Origin: Sutcliffiella rhizosphaerae | Lineage (GTDB): Bacteria; Bacillota; Bacilli; Bacillales; Bacillaceae_I | Reading direction: 5' to 3' | Length of the DNA: 64,000 bases | Assembly: GCF_917563925.1 (NCBI RefSeq) | Contig: NZ_CAKJTJ010000004.1 | Location: 26,683-90,682, forward strand | Part shown: positions 52,231 through 60,920 of the stretch, piece by piece | Numbering within the stretch: position 1 is the stretch's first letter | How the letters are laid out: each line of letters opens with the position of its first letter | Translations under genes and position numbers: made by a program | The notes under the pieces: generated by a model | Seen by the model: the letters and a program-made list of their open reading frames with translations, nothing else | What the model was told of the DNA's origin: nothing | The model's database searches: none

Positions 52231-53166
52231 TTAGAGCATATCCAAAATGTTGTTATCACCGTAAATAAGGTTCAATACCACCAGACCTAAAATAAAGAGC
52301 ATGATTGTTGGTGCGATGACAAAAGAGGTAATGAGGGTTACTTTAGGTGAGGCTTTTGCCGCTTTTTCTTTCACCTGCTCGATACTTACCTTTCTGATTT
52401 CCTCCGCCTGTATTCGGAAGGTTGTAGAGACAGGTACACCAAGCTTTGTACCTTGTAATAATGATTTAATAAAATTCTGAAAATCTACATTGTCATTTCT
52501 TTCTAACATGTCAGCGTAGGCTCTTTCTCTAGGAACTCCGATATTAATTTCACTCATTAGTCTGGCAAATTCATCTCGAATTGGACCATTAAAATGTAGG
52601 ATGGTTTCCCTGATTGCTTGATCAAGTCCTGCTCCCGCCTGAAGACTAATTGTGACCGTATCTAGAAAATCTGGTAGGTCTCTTCGCAATTGATTTTGTC
52701 TTTCTTTTGCTTTGGAGCGAATCCAAATAATTGGTAGAAAAAAGCCAAGGAAAGGTAGGGCTACAAATAGTATATTTGAAAAAGGCAAACCAAGAATGAC
52801 CGATGTTGCCCCTGCCAAAAACCCTAAAATGAAGAATACTATCTTGGACCCCTGCAATCTTCCTATTGTTAATTCATAAGGATATCCTGCCTTTTTTAAA
52901 ATGATTGCCAGATCAGCTGATTCACTAAAAAAGTTAATACGCTCTCCTAGTGAGGCAAAATCATCTGCATATTTTGATATTTTTGCAATTAGCTTACTTA
53001 CTCGTGTAGTTCTTTCAGGCTTTCCCAAATAGGAGCTTTCCACAATTACTTCATTAAGATGATTTGTGAGAAGTTTCTTCTTCGTGTTGTATGTATAAAT
53101 ATTGACTAAGCCTAGTAAAATACATAGCCAGAACATGATTACAATTACTAAAATTAAAGAATCCAT
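52231..53166 (-). CDS. tadC: TadC, type II secretion F-domain membrane protein
   Basis: This inner-membrane platform protein of the Flp/Tad pilus has 311 residues, with hydrophobic segments at the N-terminus, near 105-150 and near 280-305. The T2SF domain includes RRDLPDFLDTVTISLQAGAGLDQAI and IGVPRERAYADMLERNDNVDFQNFIKSLLQGTKLG. It is encoded just after tadB (4-base gap) and about 125 bases before the pilin gene; this gap contains the pilin leader. Confidence 0.88.
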   Translation of the reverse strand: MDSLILVIVIMFWLCILLGLVNIYTYNTKKKLLTNHLNEVIVESSYLGKPERTTRVSKLIAKISKYADDFASLGERINFFSESADLAIILKKAGYPYELTIGRLQGSKIVFFILGFLAGATSVILGLPFSNILFVALPFLGFFLPIIWIRSKAKERQNQLRRDLPDFLDTVTISLQAGAGLDQAIRETILHFNGPIRDEFARLMSEINIGVPRERAYADMLERNDNVDFQNFIKSLLQGTKLGVPVSTTFRIQAEEIRKVSIEQVKEKAAKASPKVTLITSFVIAPTIMLFILGLVVLNLIYGDNNILDML

Positions 53167-53170
53167 TCAT

Positions 53171-54100
53171 CTACACCCTTATATTTGTAACTGCGCGAAC
53201 GAGTACAAATGAGATTATTAATCCAATGGTAAAGATTATTAACAATATCATTCCTGGTAAGGTAAAAATAGGGCTAATAAAACCATCCATTACTGTATTC
53301 ATCATAAAAATCATGACGATTGGCATTGCTGGGAGAATGTAAGAGATAAACCTTTGTTCGGCTGTCATCGTTTTAATGGTTTGTTTTAAGATTTTTCGTT
53401 CATCAAGTGTTCTTGCCATTTCATCTAGAACGGCCGAAAGATTTCCACCAGATTTCCGTTGAATTAGGATGGTTGCAACAAATAATTTAAACTCTTTTGT
53501 TGGAACTCTTCTTTCGAGTTGTTTTAGAACACGCTCCATATCCACTCCTAGGCGTAGGTTATGAGCCATGTTTTTAAATTCTTCTCCTGCAGGTCCTCCA
53601 ACCTCTCCTGCAACGACTTCGACCGCTTGATTGATCGTTAATCCTGCCTTTGTACTATTGGCCATCATTCGGCAAACTTCTGAGAGCTGATCACTCATTC
53701 TGTCCATGTATTTATTTTTACGAATGATGAAAAATAGGAAATTCGAACAAATACTAATGATGCCTCCAACTAAAAAACTAGTAAAAAAACTCATATTCAT
53801 TACAGTGAACATAAAGATTCCTATTGCAAATCCAATTAATATTAAAATGGCATAAAACTCTGAAGGTAAAAGTGTAACATTTGCTTGCAGGAGCTTTTCT
53901 TTTACTTTCGCTGCTTGTTTGGAAGTGTCAAATCGATCCCCTATGGTAGAGATAAAGCTTGTGCGCTCTTGATTCTTCTGGAAATGGGCACCAAATACTT
54001 GCTTGATCTCTTTTTTCTCTTTTCGAAATCCTAGATATGCGTACATTCCCCATATAAAAAGCAAAGCAGCTAAGCCTGCTAAAGAGGCTTCAAACATCAT
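53171..54100 (-). CDS. tadB: TadB, type II secretion F-domain membrane protein
   Basis: The second membrane platform protein has 309 residues. The T2SF domain has SDQLSEVCRMMANSTKAGLTINQAVEVVAGEVGGPAGEEF and RRVPTKEFKLFVATILIQRKSGGNLSAVLDEMARTLDER. Membrane segments lie at the N-terminus, about 85-130 and 250-305. It overlaps the tadA stop by 4 bases (ATGA). TadB and TadC form a heterologous platform that works with the TadA ATPase. Confidence 0.88.
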   Translation of the reverse strand: MMFEASLAGLAALLFIWGMYAYLGFRKEKKEIKQVFGAHFQKNQERTSFISTIGDRFDTSKQAAKVKEKLLQANVTLLPSEFYAILILIGFAIGIFMFTVMNMSFFTSFLVGGIISICSNFLFFIIRKNKYMDRMSDQLSEVCRMMANSTKAGLTINQAVEVVAGEVGGPAGEEFKNMAHNLRLGVDMERVLKQLERRVPTKEFKLFVATILIQRKSGGNLSAVLDEMARTLDERKILKQTIKTMTAEQRFISYILPAMPIVMIFMMNTVMDGFISPIFTLPGMILLIIFTIGLIISFVLVRAVTNIRV

Positions 54101-55440
54101 AGGGCTTTCACCTCCATTTGATGAAACATTTGCTCATCAATTTCCAATCCATACATTTTCAACCTTTTTAAACATGCTGGAATCTTACCTGTTGGTCCAT
54201 AATAGCCGTCTGCTTTGCCATTTTCCTTAATTCCAGTTCGGTAGAAACGGAAAATTTCGACTATTTCCATATCACCGTCGGAAGTTCTATGTACTTCTGA
54301 AATACTTGTGATTCGACGACTTCCATCTGTTAGGCGTTCCCCTTGAACGATAAAATCAAGTGCTCCAAGGATGTATTCTCTTATTACAGATGTAGGCAAA
54401 TCCATACCTGCCATGATGACCATCCCTTCAACTCTTCGAAGTGCATCAAATGGAGAATTGGCATGAATAGTTGTTAAGGATCCTTCGTGTCCTGTGTTCA
54501 TCGCTTGCAGCATATCAAATGCTTCAGAGCCACGAACCTCTCCGACGATAATACGATCCGGTCGCATCCTTAGAGCATTTTTCACTAGATGCCTAATCGT
54601 AATTTCACCTTTGCCTTCGACGTTTTGTGGTCTAGCTTCCAAACCAACAACATTCGGCTTGTCGAGGCGTAATTCTGCGGAATCTTCTATCGTAATGACT
54701 CGTTCATTTTGTGGAATGGAACTACCTAGAACGTTTAGTAATGTGGTTTTCCCACTACCTGTACCACCAGAAATTAAGATATTATGCTTTGCTTTTACAA
54801 CAGCTTCCAAGAATGACGACATTTCCTCACTTAGAGAGTCAAATTGGAGTAAATCCTGCATTTTAAACGGATCCTGTCTAAATTTACGAATAGAAACAAG
54901 CGGACCATTTAAACTGATAGGTGGAATTACTGCGTTTACACGACTTCCATCTGGCAATCTGGCATCAACCATTGGTGAACTTTCGTCAATCCTTCTTCCA
55001 ATTGGAGCAACAATTCGGTCAATAACGTGACGGATATGTTTATCATCTCTAAACGTAATAGAGGAAAGCTCCAATCTCCCTTTACGCTCCACATACACTT
55101 CTTGATGACCATTAATGAGAATTTCGGTGACGGAAGGATCACTAAGCACCGATTCAAGCGGACCGTAACCAACCGATTCATCAATGATTCTAGAGATCAA
55201 TAACTCTTTATCATGCCTAGAAATAATGACCTTTTCTTCACTCATAAATTGAGAGATTAATTGCTCAATCCGCAACCGCATTTCCCCTTGGGACATACTG
55301 GTCAGCACTTCTAAGTTTGATTCTTTAAGAATACGAGTTTTATAGTGATCTACTAACTCATTAATATATGGATTTTCGTATAAAGTTCTTTCTGTTTTTT
55401 TTCTGCTAGAACTTTTCCCTTTTCTATCAAAAATTGACAT
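54097..55440 (-). CDS. tadA: TadA/CpaF pilus assembly ATPase
   Basis: This secretion ATPase of the CpaF/TadA class powers pilus assembly. It has the N-terminal EXXGYGPLE and SDPSVTEILING blocks, Walker A SGGTGSGKTT at 224-233, ITIEDSAELRL (Asp box), RMRPDRIIVGEVRGSEAFDMLQAMNTGHEGSLTTIHANSP, and the His box. The 447-residue length is typical. It is encoded between tadZ and tadB with close spacing and is the most conserved gene of the locus. Confidence 0.93.
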   Translation of the reverse strand: MSIFDRKGKSSSRKKTERTLYENPYINELVDHYKTRILKESNLEVLTSMSQGEMRLRIEQLISQFMSEEKVIISRHDKELLISRIIDESVGYGPLESVLSDPSVTEILINGHQEVYVERKGRLELSSITFRDDKHIRHVIDRIVAPIGRRIDESSPMVDARLPDGSRVNAVIPPISLNGPLVSIRKFRQDPFKMQDLLQFDSLSEEMSSFLEAVVKAKHNILISGGTGSGKTTLLNVLGSSIPQNERVITIEDSAELRLDKPNVVGLEARPQNVEGKGEITIRHLVKNALRMRPDRIIVGEVRGSEAFDMLQAMNTGHEGSLTTIHANSPFDALRRVEGMVIMAGMDLPTSVIREYILGALDFIVQGERLTDGSRRITSISEVHRTSDGDMEIVEIFRFYRTGIKENGKADGYYGPTGKIPACLKRLKMYGLEIDEQMFHQMEVKAL

Positions 55441-55470
55441 CCATATTCATTCCTTCATTATCCATTTTTC

Positions 55471-56634
55471 TTACTCAATCATTCCGCTAACCCATTTTCT
55501 AATATTTTTAGCAAATGGAATTATTTTCTTTTCATCCGCTTCTTTTCGTAATGGTTCACTTTTATTAACAAACGATTGAACCCCTTTTATATCTCGCTTC
55601 AACTGTACTGCAGTTGGATACTGAAGCACATCCTTGACATCATTAGGCTTAATTTCATTCTCTCTTCCAACTTCATTAAATACGAGCTGCACCCGTTCTT
55701 TCATATCCAAGCCTAACCTTGCAAAAAGCAATTCCACTTGCTTCAACATGCTAATAGATGGTGTATCCAAATTTAATACGTAGAAGATTTTATCTGATTC
55801 CTCCAAGGCTGTGAGTGTTTGTTCATTCATTATCACTGGAAGGTCAATAAGGACGAAATCATAGCTTCGGCGGCATGTTCGAATAAGCTTAGAAATAAAT
55901 TGATCATTTAAACTCTCCGCAACCTCCGCATCTCTAGGACTCAATAAAACCTCAAGTTTGGAAAAAGGCTCTCGTTCTGAAACATTGCGGATATGGGATT
56001 CATTTAACTCATCTAAAACTGGGAGTAAATCTGCGATAGATCGGTTAGACTCAATAGATAGAAATGTTTCTACCCCACCATATTGTAAATTTAAATCAAT
56101 TAACAATACTTGAGCGGTTGATTCAAATTTCAATGTTTGAGCAAACGTGGAAGAGATCAGTGTTCTACCACTTCCTCCTTTACCGCTGTAAAAAGAGATT
56201 ACCTGGCCTCGACCTCGCTTAAATGTTTGCTGCGTCGCTGCTGTTTCTTCATATTGTGATTTACGCTCTGTGGCAGTATGCAAAATACTTTCTAATCTGC
56301 CATTAAATAATGTCCATTCATCTGGAAAGACAAAGAAATCAGTCGCACCAGCTCGCGTAACAAGTCTCAAAAGTTGGAAGTTTTGTGAACCAGCTATAAA
56401 TATCACCATTGCCATTGGATTTTCCTGATGAATATACTCAATGGCATCCACACACGACGATTCATCTTCCGTTTGAACCACAAAAACCAAATCAGGAGAA
56501 AGTCTATCAAACTCCCCTTTTAACTCCTTGTAACTCACTATTTCCATTTGACCCTCTTCCGAAAGAACTCGATGAAGCTGATCTGCAATCACTTCTTCTT
56601 CACTAACGATTAACATTTTCAGTTTATCTTTCAT
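55471..56634 (-). CDS. tadZ: TadZ/CpaE-like pilus localisation ATPase
   Basis: An N-terminal receiver-like domain (about 1-125) lacks the usual acidic pocket. A MinD/ParA-like ATPase domain (about 145-360) begins with a deviant Walker A (YSGKGGSGRTLISSTF, with Arg in place of the second Lys), followed by LIDLNLQYGGVETFL and DFVLIDLPV. TadZ proteins position the pilus machine at sites in the cell. ATG 56634 is preceded by GGGGGACGG; an ATG five codons earlier sits on that site. Confidence 0.85.
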   Translation of the reverse strand: MKDKLKMLIVSEEEVIADQLHRVLSEEGQMEIVSYKELKGEFDRLSPDLVFVVQTEDESSCVDAIEYIHQENPMAMVIFIAGSQNFQLLRLVTRAGATDFFVFPDEWTLFNGRLESILHTATERKSQYEETAATQQTFKRGRGQVISFYSGKGGSGRTLISSTFAQTLKFESTAQVLLIDLNLQYGGVETFLSIESNRSIADLLPVLDELNESHIRNVSEREPFSKLEVLLSPRDAEVAESLNDQFISKLIRTCRRSYDFVLIDLPVIMNEQTLTALEESDKIFYVLNLDTPSISMLKQVELLFARLGLDMKERVQLVFNEVGRENEIKPNDVKDVLQYPTAVQLKRDIKGVQSFVNKSEPLRKEADEKKIIPFAKNIRKWVSGMIE

Positions 56635-56649
56635 CTTTCCGTCCCCCAT

Positions 56650-57465
56650 CTAGTTGTTGCCGTCATTATCTTTTTCTTTGTCATCTTCTTTCTCTTTATC
56701 TTTTTCCTTATCATTCTCTTCTTTATTCGCTTCTTCTTTGTTTCTATCATCTATTTTCTCTTCTTCATTAGATGCTTCGTTGTTTGTTTCTTCATCTACT
56801 ATCTCTTCTTCAGGCACTTCTTCTACTTCTTCACCTGTATCATTTATCGCATTTCCATTGCCTACGTTCGCTTTAAGTATACGGATGCTGTCTGCGTAAT
56901 TTTGCATATGTATGAGTTTAGGTGCATCTTCTGAGTTGATTTCAACCGCAATACCAGAGAAGTCCCCACCGCTTTTTACTTCACCGGCAACCAAAACGTC
57001 TGTCATAAAAATTTCTGTTTTGGAATCACCGTCGAATTTGTGAGAAACAATGATGTCCACACGATCCAATGCTTCTAAGCGTTCATCAAATCTTACTCTC
57101 TCCGTTTGGCTTATTGTAACAATACGGTTGTTCTCTTCCCGGATACTATCAATGGGTTTAATCATACTGGAAGTAATTAGCTCCCCTTCTGAAAGTGGAA
57201 CCACTGATACCCTGTTCGCAAGTTCTGAAACATCGGTTATGTGGGATTCATTCACAAATCGATTTGGAATGTCCGTGGTTGTTACTTGATTAGGCTGAAT
57301 GACCGCCCTTGATGGGATATTCTCTGCTGCTATATAGACTTTTGTCATACCACCAAGCTCGGTATTAATTGCACTTACCTTTTGCAAAAACAGAAATCCT
57401 GCTGCAACAGCAAGCAGTAAAGATAACGTTAAAAAGATAATGGCTCTTCTTTTAGACTCCAACAT
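56650..57465 (-). CDS. CpaB/RcpC-like SAF-domain pilus protein
   Basis: One N-terminal membrane segment (RRAIIFLTLSLLLAVAAGFLF) is followed by a SAF domain (YIAAENIPSRAVIQPNQVTTTDIP, PLSEGELITSSMI) and a RcpC-like region to about 200. The C-terminus is a very long, low-complexity Glu/Asp/Lys/Asn tail (about 65 residues) of the EEKDKEKEDD type, which looks like a linker or wall-spanning segment. CpaB proteins sit at the cell envelope with the Tad machine. ATG 57465 follows AGAGG; it is the first gene of the operon. Confidence 0.85.
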   Translation of the reverse strand: MLESKRRAIIFLTLSLLLAVAAGFLFLQKVSAINTELGGMTKVYIAAENIPSRAVIQPNQVTTTDIPNRFVNESHITDVSELANRVSVVPLSEGELITSSMIKPIDSIREENNRIVTISQTERVRFDERLEALDRVDIIVSHKFDGDSKTEIFMTDVLVAGEVKSGGDFSGIAVEINSEDAPKLIHMQNYADSIRILKANVGNGNAINDTGEEVEEVPEEEIVDEETNNEASNEEEKIDDRNKEEANKEENDKEKDKEKEDDKEKDNDGNN

Positions 57466-57477
57466 ACGTATTCCCAA

Positions 57478-57967
57478 CCTCTTTCTGGCAAATTTTCATT
57501 ATTTTGTTAACAAAAATAATCTCTTTTGGATATTAATACCACATTAGTCAAACTTGAAAACTATTTTTTTGAAAATTACTAACATTTTTTCGCTTACTAT
57601 TTAGTACCATGTGTTCAAAAATTGGTCAATCTCGCATGACTATTGTCGAATTTTGTCTAGTAAATACATCCTAAATTTCGCCATATGACCTTGTGACTTG
57701 CCTCCCGTTATTATCTCTAATTCAAAATAATTTTCTCCTTTTTCCTGTTTGTATATGTAAAATAAACCCATTATTATTTCAATACCATTACACAATGTGA
57801 AAAACATTAAAAAAAATAGGTAAAAAGTTCTGTTTTTTGAAAAACAGAATTTGTAAGCCCACTTCTAGCTCTTTCAATGACAAATTTCCATCTAAATGAA
57901 ATAATATTATTTAGAGAGAAATGTCTCCACTTCTTTTATTGTTTGTAATTCAGAAAGGATGGTTTAG
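57478..57967. promoter_or_regulatory. Divergent upstream region of the Tad operon and ridA, with palindrome
   Basis: The 490-bp gap contains no gene. At 57828-57849 a near-perfect palindrome (TTCTGTTTTT / AAAAACAGAA, 10-bp arms with a 2-base centre) stands out and could be an operator or hairpin. AT-rich flanks contain several promoter-like sequences, but I could not decide which are used. Confidence 0.45.
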
Positions 57968-58360
57968 TTGAAAATTGTTAGAAATCCTGAAGCTGTACAC
58001 CAACCAGTAGCACCTTATGTTCACCAAATAGAAGTAACAGGGCCGAATAGATGGTTAACATTGTCTGGACAATTAGGCATGAGAGTCGATGGTACTGTAC
58101 CTGAAGAACCGATAGAACAGTTAAAAGTGGCACTAAGTAATGTCCAGAAGAACCTTATAGCAGCAGGTATGGATGTTCAAGATTTGACAAAGGTAGTCTT
58201 TTATTTAGTAGGAGAATATGACATTGATGCAAGGAGAAAAGTGATAAGCGATTTTTTTGAAAATCATCTTCCATGTACAACACTTCTGTATGTTGCCGGT
58301 TTAGCAGCACCAGCATTCAAAGTAGAAATCGACGCTTGGGCTTGCAAAGGAATAGAATAA
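57968..58360 (+). CDS. RidA/YjgF-family protein
   Basis: A 130-residue Rid-family protein. Family residues seen include LSGQLGMRVDGTVP, VQKNLIAAGMDVQDLTKVVFYLV and the LYVAGLAAPAFKVEIDAWA ending. The arginine expected in deaminase-active RidA (near the end, in RVEVEA-type motif) appears as KVEIDA, so it may lack imine-deaminase activity. The TTG start is preceded by AAAGGATGG. It is a single gene with a terminator. Confidence 0.85.
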   Translation: MKIVRNPEAVHQPVAPYVHQIEVTGPNRWLTLSGQLGMRVDGTVPEEPIEQLKVALSNVQKNLIAAGMDVQDLTKVVFYLVGEYDIDARRKVISDFFENHLPCTTLLYVAGLAAPAFKVEIDAWACKGIE

Positions 58361-58362
58361 TA

Positions 58363-58403
58363 AAAAAATGGGGTCTAGAAATTTACTTAGCCCCATTTTT
58401 TTT
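58363..58403 (+). terminator. Terminator of the ridA-like gene
   Basis: AAAAATGGGG pairs with CCCCATTTTT, followed by more T. The stem begins 2 bases after the stop codon. In 58404-58677 I see no other gene, only the upstream region of the sugar operon. Confidence 0.85.
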
Positions 58404-58677
58404 ATGCTCTATTTCTTCACCTTTTGCAATGCAGTCTTCTCGGTAATCTCCCTTCAATAGCATCTGTTAGCAATAACTCCCCCTCTGAAGGAAATATCTC
58501 TGGCTATTTGGGCACTGTATCCGTCACCATCAGCCTTTGTCCCGTAATAGTATATTAAATGAATATTCTTGGCACAGTCGTATTTGTTGCAATAGATTCT
58601 TTGTGCAAACAATATGACCTATATGAAAACCAGTCAGGCTCTTTGCTTAATTGGGGCAACCAAAAGGAGTGTAAGCC

Positions 58678-59967
58678 ATGGACATCTGCGTTATAGGAGC
58701 CGGTTATGTAGGGCTCACCACCTCTGCCGTGTTAGCGGAATTCGGACATAATATTTATTGTGTAGATAACCATTCAGAAAAAATACAGAGACTTCAAAAT
58801 GGGATTGTTCCTATATACGAGCCACAACTAAATGAGATACTCCATAAACATAAGGAGAGGGTTACATTCACTACAAGTTTACCTGAATCCATACATCAGT
58901 CATCTGTTATTTTTGTGACCGTCGGAACACCGAGCCTAGCAGATGGGGGCACCGATTTAAGCTTTCTGTCTTCCGTTTTCACAACCCTTGCGGAGCAGCT
59001 CCAAGACTATAAAACCATTATTATTAAAAGCACCATACCTCTAGGAACAAATAAAAAAATGCACGACTATCTATTGGAAAAAGGAGTAAGCCCTTCTTTT
59101 TTCAATATTGTATCCAACCCTGAATTTTTGCGAGAAGGAACCGCTATTCAAGATATGTTTTACCCAGATCGAACAGTCATCGGTATAGCAGAAGATGACA
59201 ATCGATCCGAAGTTATTTTAAAAGAAATCTATCAGTCAATAAACGCACCATTTATCGTTACAAGCTGGAATAGTGCTGAATTGATCAAATATGCAGCGAA
59301 CGCATTTCTTGCCACTAAAATATCCTTTATTAATGAAATGTCCAGAATATGCGATGTATATGATGCTGATATAATGGAGGTTTCCAACGGATTAGGTACT
59401 GATCAGAGGATCGGCCCTCTCTTTTTACAAGCAGGCATTGGTTATGGAGGATCTTGTTTTCCTAAGGATTTGCAAGCACTTCAACATTCCGCCACAAACA
59501 AACTTGTCAATACTCCGATTTTGGATGCGGTTCAAGCAATAAATGCGACTCAACTAGATTTTTATATAAATAAATTACAAGAAACGCTTCCTTCTTTTCC
59601 AAATAAAAAAGTCACAGTTCTTGGAATAGCCTTTAAACCCCATACAGACGATATTAGACATTCACCAGCTATTGCACTCATACATTACCTGCATGCGCTC
59701 GGAGCAGATGTTCATGCGTATGATCCAAAAGCATTTTTACCAGCAGAGTTACGCCATAAAGTTACTCAGCATAAAACGATAAAGTCTGCTTATCTTGATT
59801 CTGAAGCCATCATCATAGCAACCGAATGGCCAGAGATTTGCCAACTAGATTGGATGGATGTCAAGACTCATCTAAAGGGCAATATCGTGTTGGACGGTAG
59901 AAATTGCATCAATAAGGAAGCTGTTAGGAAAGCTGGATTAATCTATAAAGGGGTGGGACGAGGATGA
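58678..59967 (+). CDS. ytcA: UDP-glucose 6-dehydrogenase, YtcA-like
   Basis: This enzyme oxidises UDP-glucose to UDP-glucuronate with two NAD+. It has the N-terminal Rossmann motif GAGYVGLTTSAVLAEFGH, catalytic Cys260 in GYGGSCFPKDLQAL, Lys in the AYxAN-AFLATKISFINE region, and a C-terminal UDP-binding domain (GIAFKPHTDDIRHSPA). The length of 429 is normal. AAAGGAG lies 8 bases before the ATG. It is followed by an epimerase and a glycosyltransferase with 4-base overlaps. The order matches B. subtilis ytcA-ytcB-ytcC, a sporulation-associated locus; spore-coat polysaccharide is the likely role. Confidence 0.9.
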   Translation: MDICVIGAGYVGLTTSAVLAEFGHNIYCVDNHSEKIQRLQNGIVPIYEPQLNEILHKHKERVTFTTSLPESIHQSSVIFVTVGTPSLADGGTDLSFLSSVFTTLAEQLQDYKTIIIKSTIPLGTNKKMHDYLLEKGVSPSFFNIVSNPEFLREGTAIQDMFYPDRTVIGIAEDDNRSEVILKEIYQSINAPFIVTSWNSAELIKYAANAFLATKISFINEMSRICDVYDADIMEVSNGLGTDQRIGPLFLQAGIGYGGSCFPKDLQALQHSATNKLVNTPILDAVQAINATQLDFYINKLQETLPSFPNKKVTVLGIAFKPHTDDIRHSPAIALIHYLHALGADVHAYDPKAFLPAELRHKVTQHKTIKSAYLDSEAIIIATEWPEICQLDWMDVKTHLKGNIVLDGRNCINKEAVRKAGLIYKGVGRG

Positions 59968-60920
59968 GAATTCTAGTGACAGGTGCCGCAGGTTTTATCG
60001 GTTCCCATTTGTGTGAGGCACTGCTTAAAGAGCACACATATGAAGTGATAGGGGTGGACACCTTTATCGGACCAACTCCCCCAGAGCATAAAATGAGAAA
60101 TATCCAAACTTTAATGAAGCACTCCCGCTTCACCTTTAAAAAAATGAATCTATTAGACGAAAGTCTACCTGATTTATTAGAAGGTGTGGAAGCTATTTAC
60201 CACTTAGCTGCTATACCTGGCGTGAGATCAAGCTGGGGAGCAGAATTTTCCCCCTATGTATACCATAATATTTTAATGACCCAACGCCTTTTAGAAGCAG
60301 CGAAAGACAAAGCTATTCATCGATTCATTTATATTTCTACTTCCTCTATATATGGAGAGAAAACTGGAATGGTAACAGAAAGAGCCTTTCCAAAACCTCT
60401 GTCTCCATATGGCATTACCAAATTATCAGGGGAACATTTATGCCGTGTTTATGAAAAGAGCTATGACATTCCACTTGTCATACTTCGCTATTTTACGGTT
60501 TATGGGCCAAGACAGCGTCCAGATATGGCCTTTCATCGCTTTATCAAACAACTAATTACAAATCAACCAATCACCGTTTTTGGAGATGGAAACCAATCAA
60601 GGGATTTTACCTATATCGATGATTGTGTAACAGCTACAAAAGCCGCCTTAACAGCAGAAGATGCGCTCGGTGAAACCATTAATATAGGCGGAAAAGAGAG
60701 AGCATCCGTACTGGAAATAATTGAACGTTTAGAACGTATTACTGGTAAAAATGCAAATATTTCTTTTTCTAAAAAAGTAAAAGGAGAACCTACACATACG
60801 TGGGCAGATATTCGAAAAGCAGAGAAAATACTAAACTATTCACCGGTCATTCCCTTAGCTGAAGGATTAGTCAGGGAATACCACTTTTTGCAAGGTTATT
60901 ATGGAGAGGATATGCAATGA
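59964..60920 (+). CDS. ytcB: NDP-sugar epimerase/dehydratase, YtcB-like
   Basis: This extended short-chain dehydrogenase of the UDP-glucuronate 4-epimerase/UDP-glucose epimerase type has GAAGFIGSHL at the N-terminus, STSSIYGEKT with the catalytic Ser/Thr, YGITK (catalytic Tyr and Lys), YGPRQRPDMA and DFTYIDD. It overlaps ytcA by four bases (ATGA) and ytcC by four. Given the dehydrogenase upstream, UDP-glucuronate to UDP-galacturonate conversion is likely, but other sugars are possible. Confidence 0.88.
   Translation: MRILVTGAAGFIGSHLCEALLKEHTYEVIGVDTFIGPTPPEHKMRNIQTLMKHSRFTFKKMNLLDESLPDLLEGVEAIYHLAAIPGVRSSWGAEFSPYVYHNILMTQRLLEAAKDKAIHRFIYISTSSIYGEKTGMVTERAFPKPLSPYGITKLSGEHLCRVYEKSYDIPLVILRYFTVYGPRQRPDMAFHRFIKQLITNQPITVFGDGNQSRDFTYIDDCVTATKAALTAEDALGETINIGGKERASVLEIIERLERITGKNANISFSKKVKGEPTHTWADIRKAEKILNYSPVIPLAEGLVREYHFLQGYYGEDMQ

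Noticed and set aside
54494-55030. 178-codon plus-strand frame
   Set aside because: Antisense to tadA; tadA has all its catalytic motifs, so this is a shadow frame.
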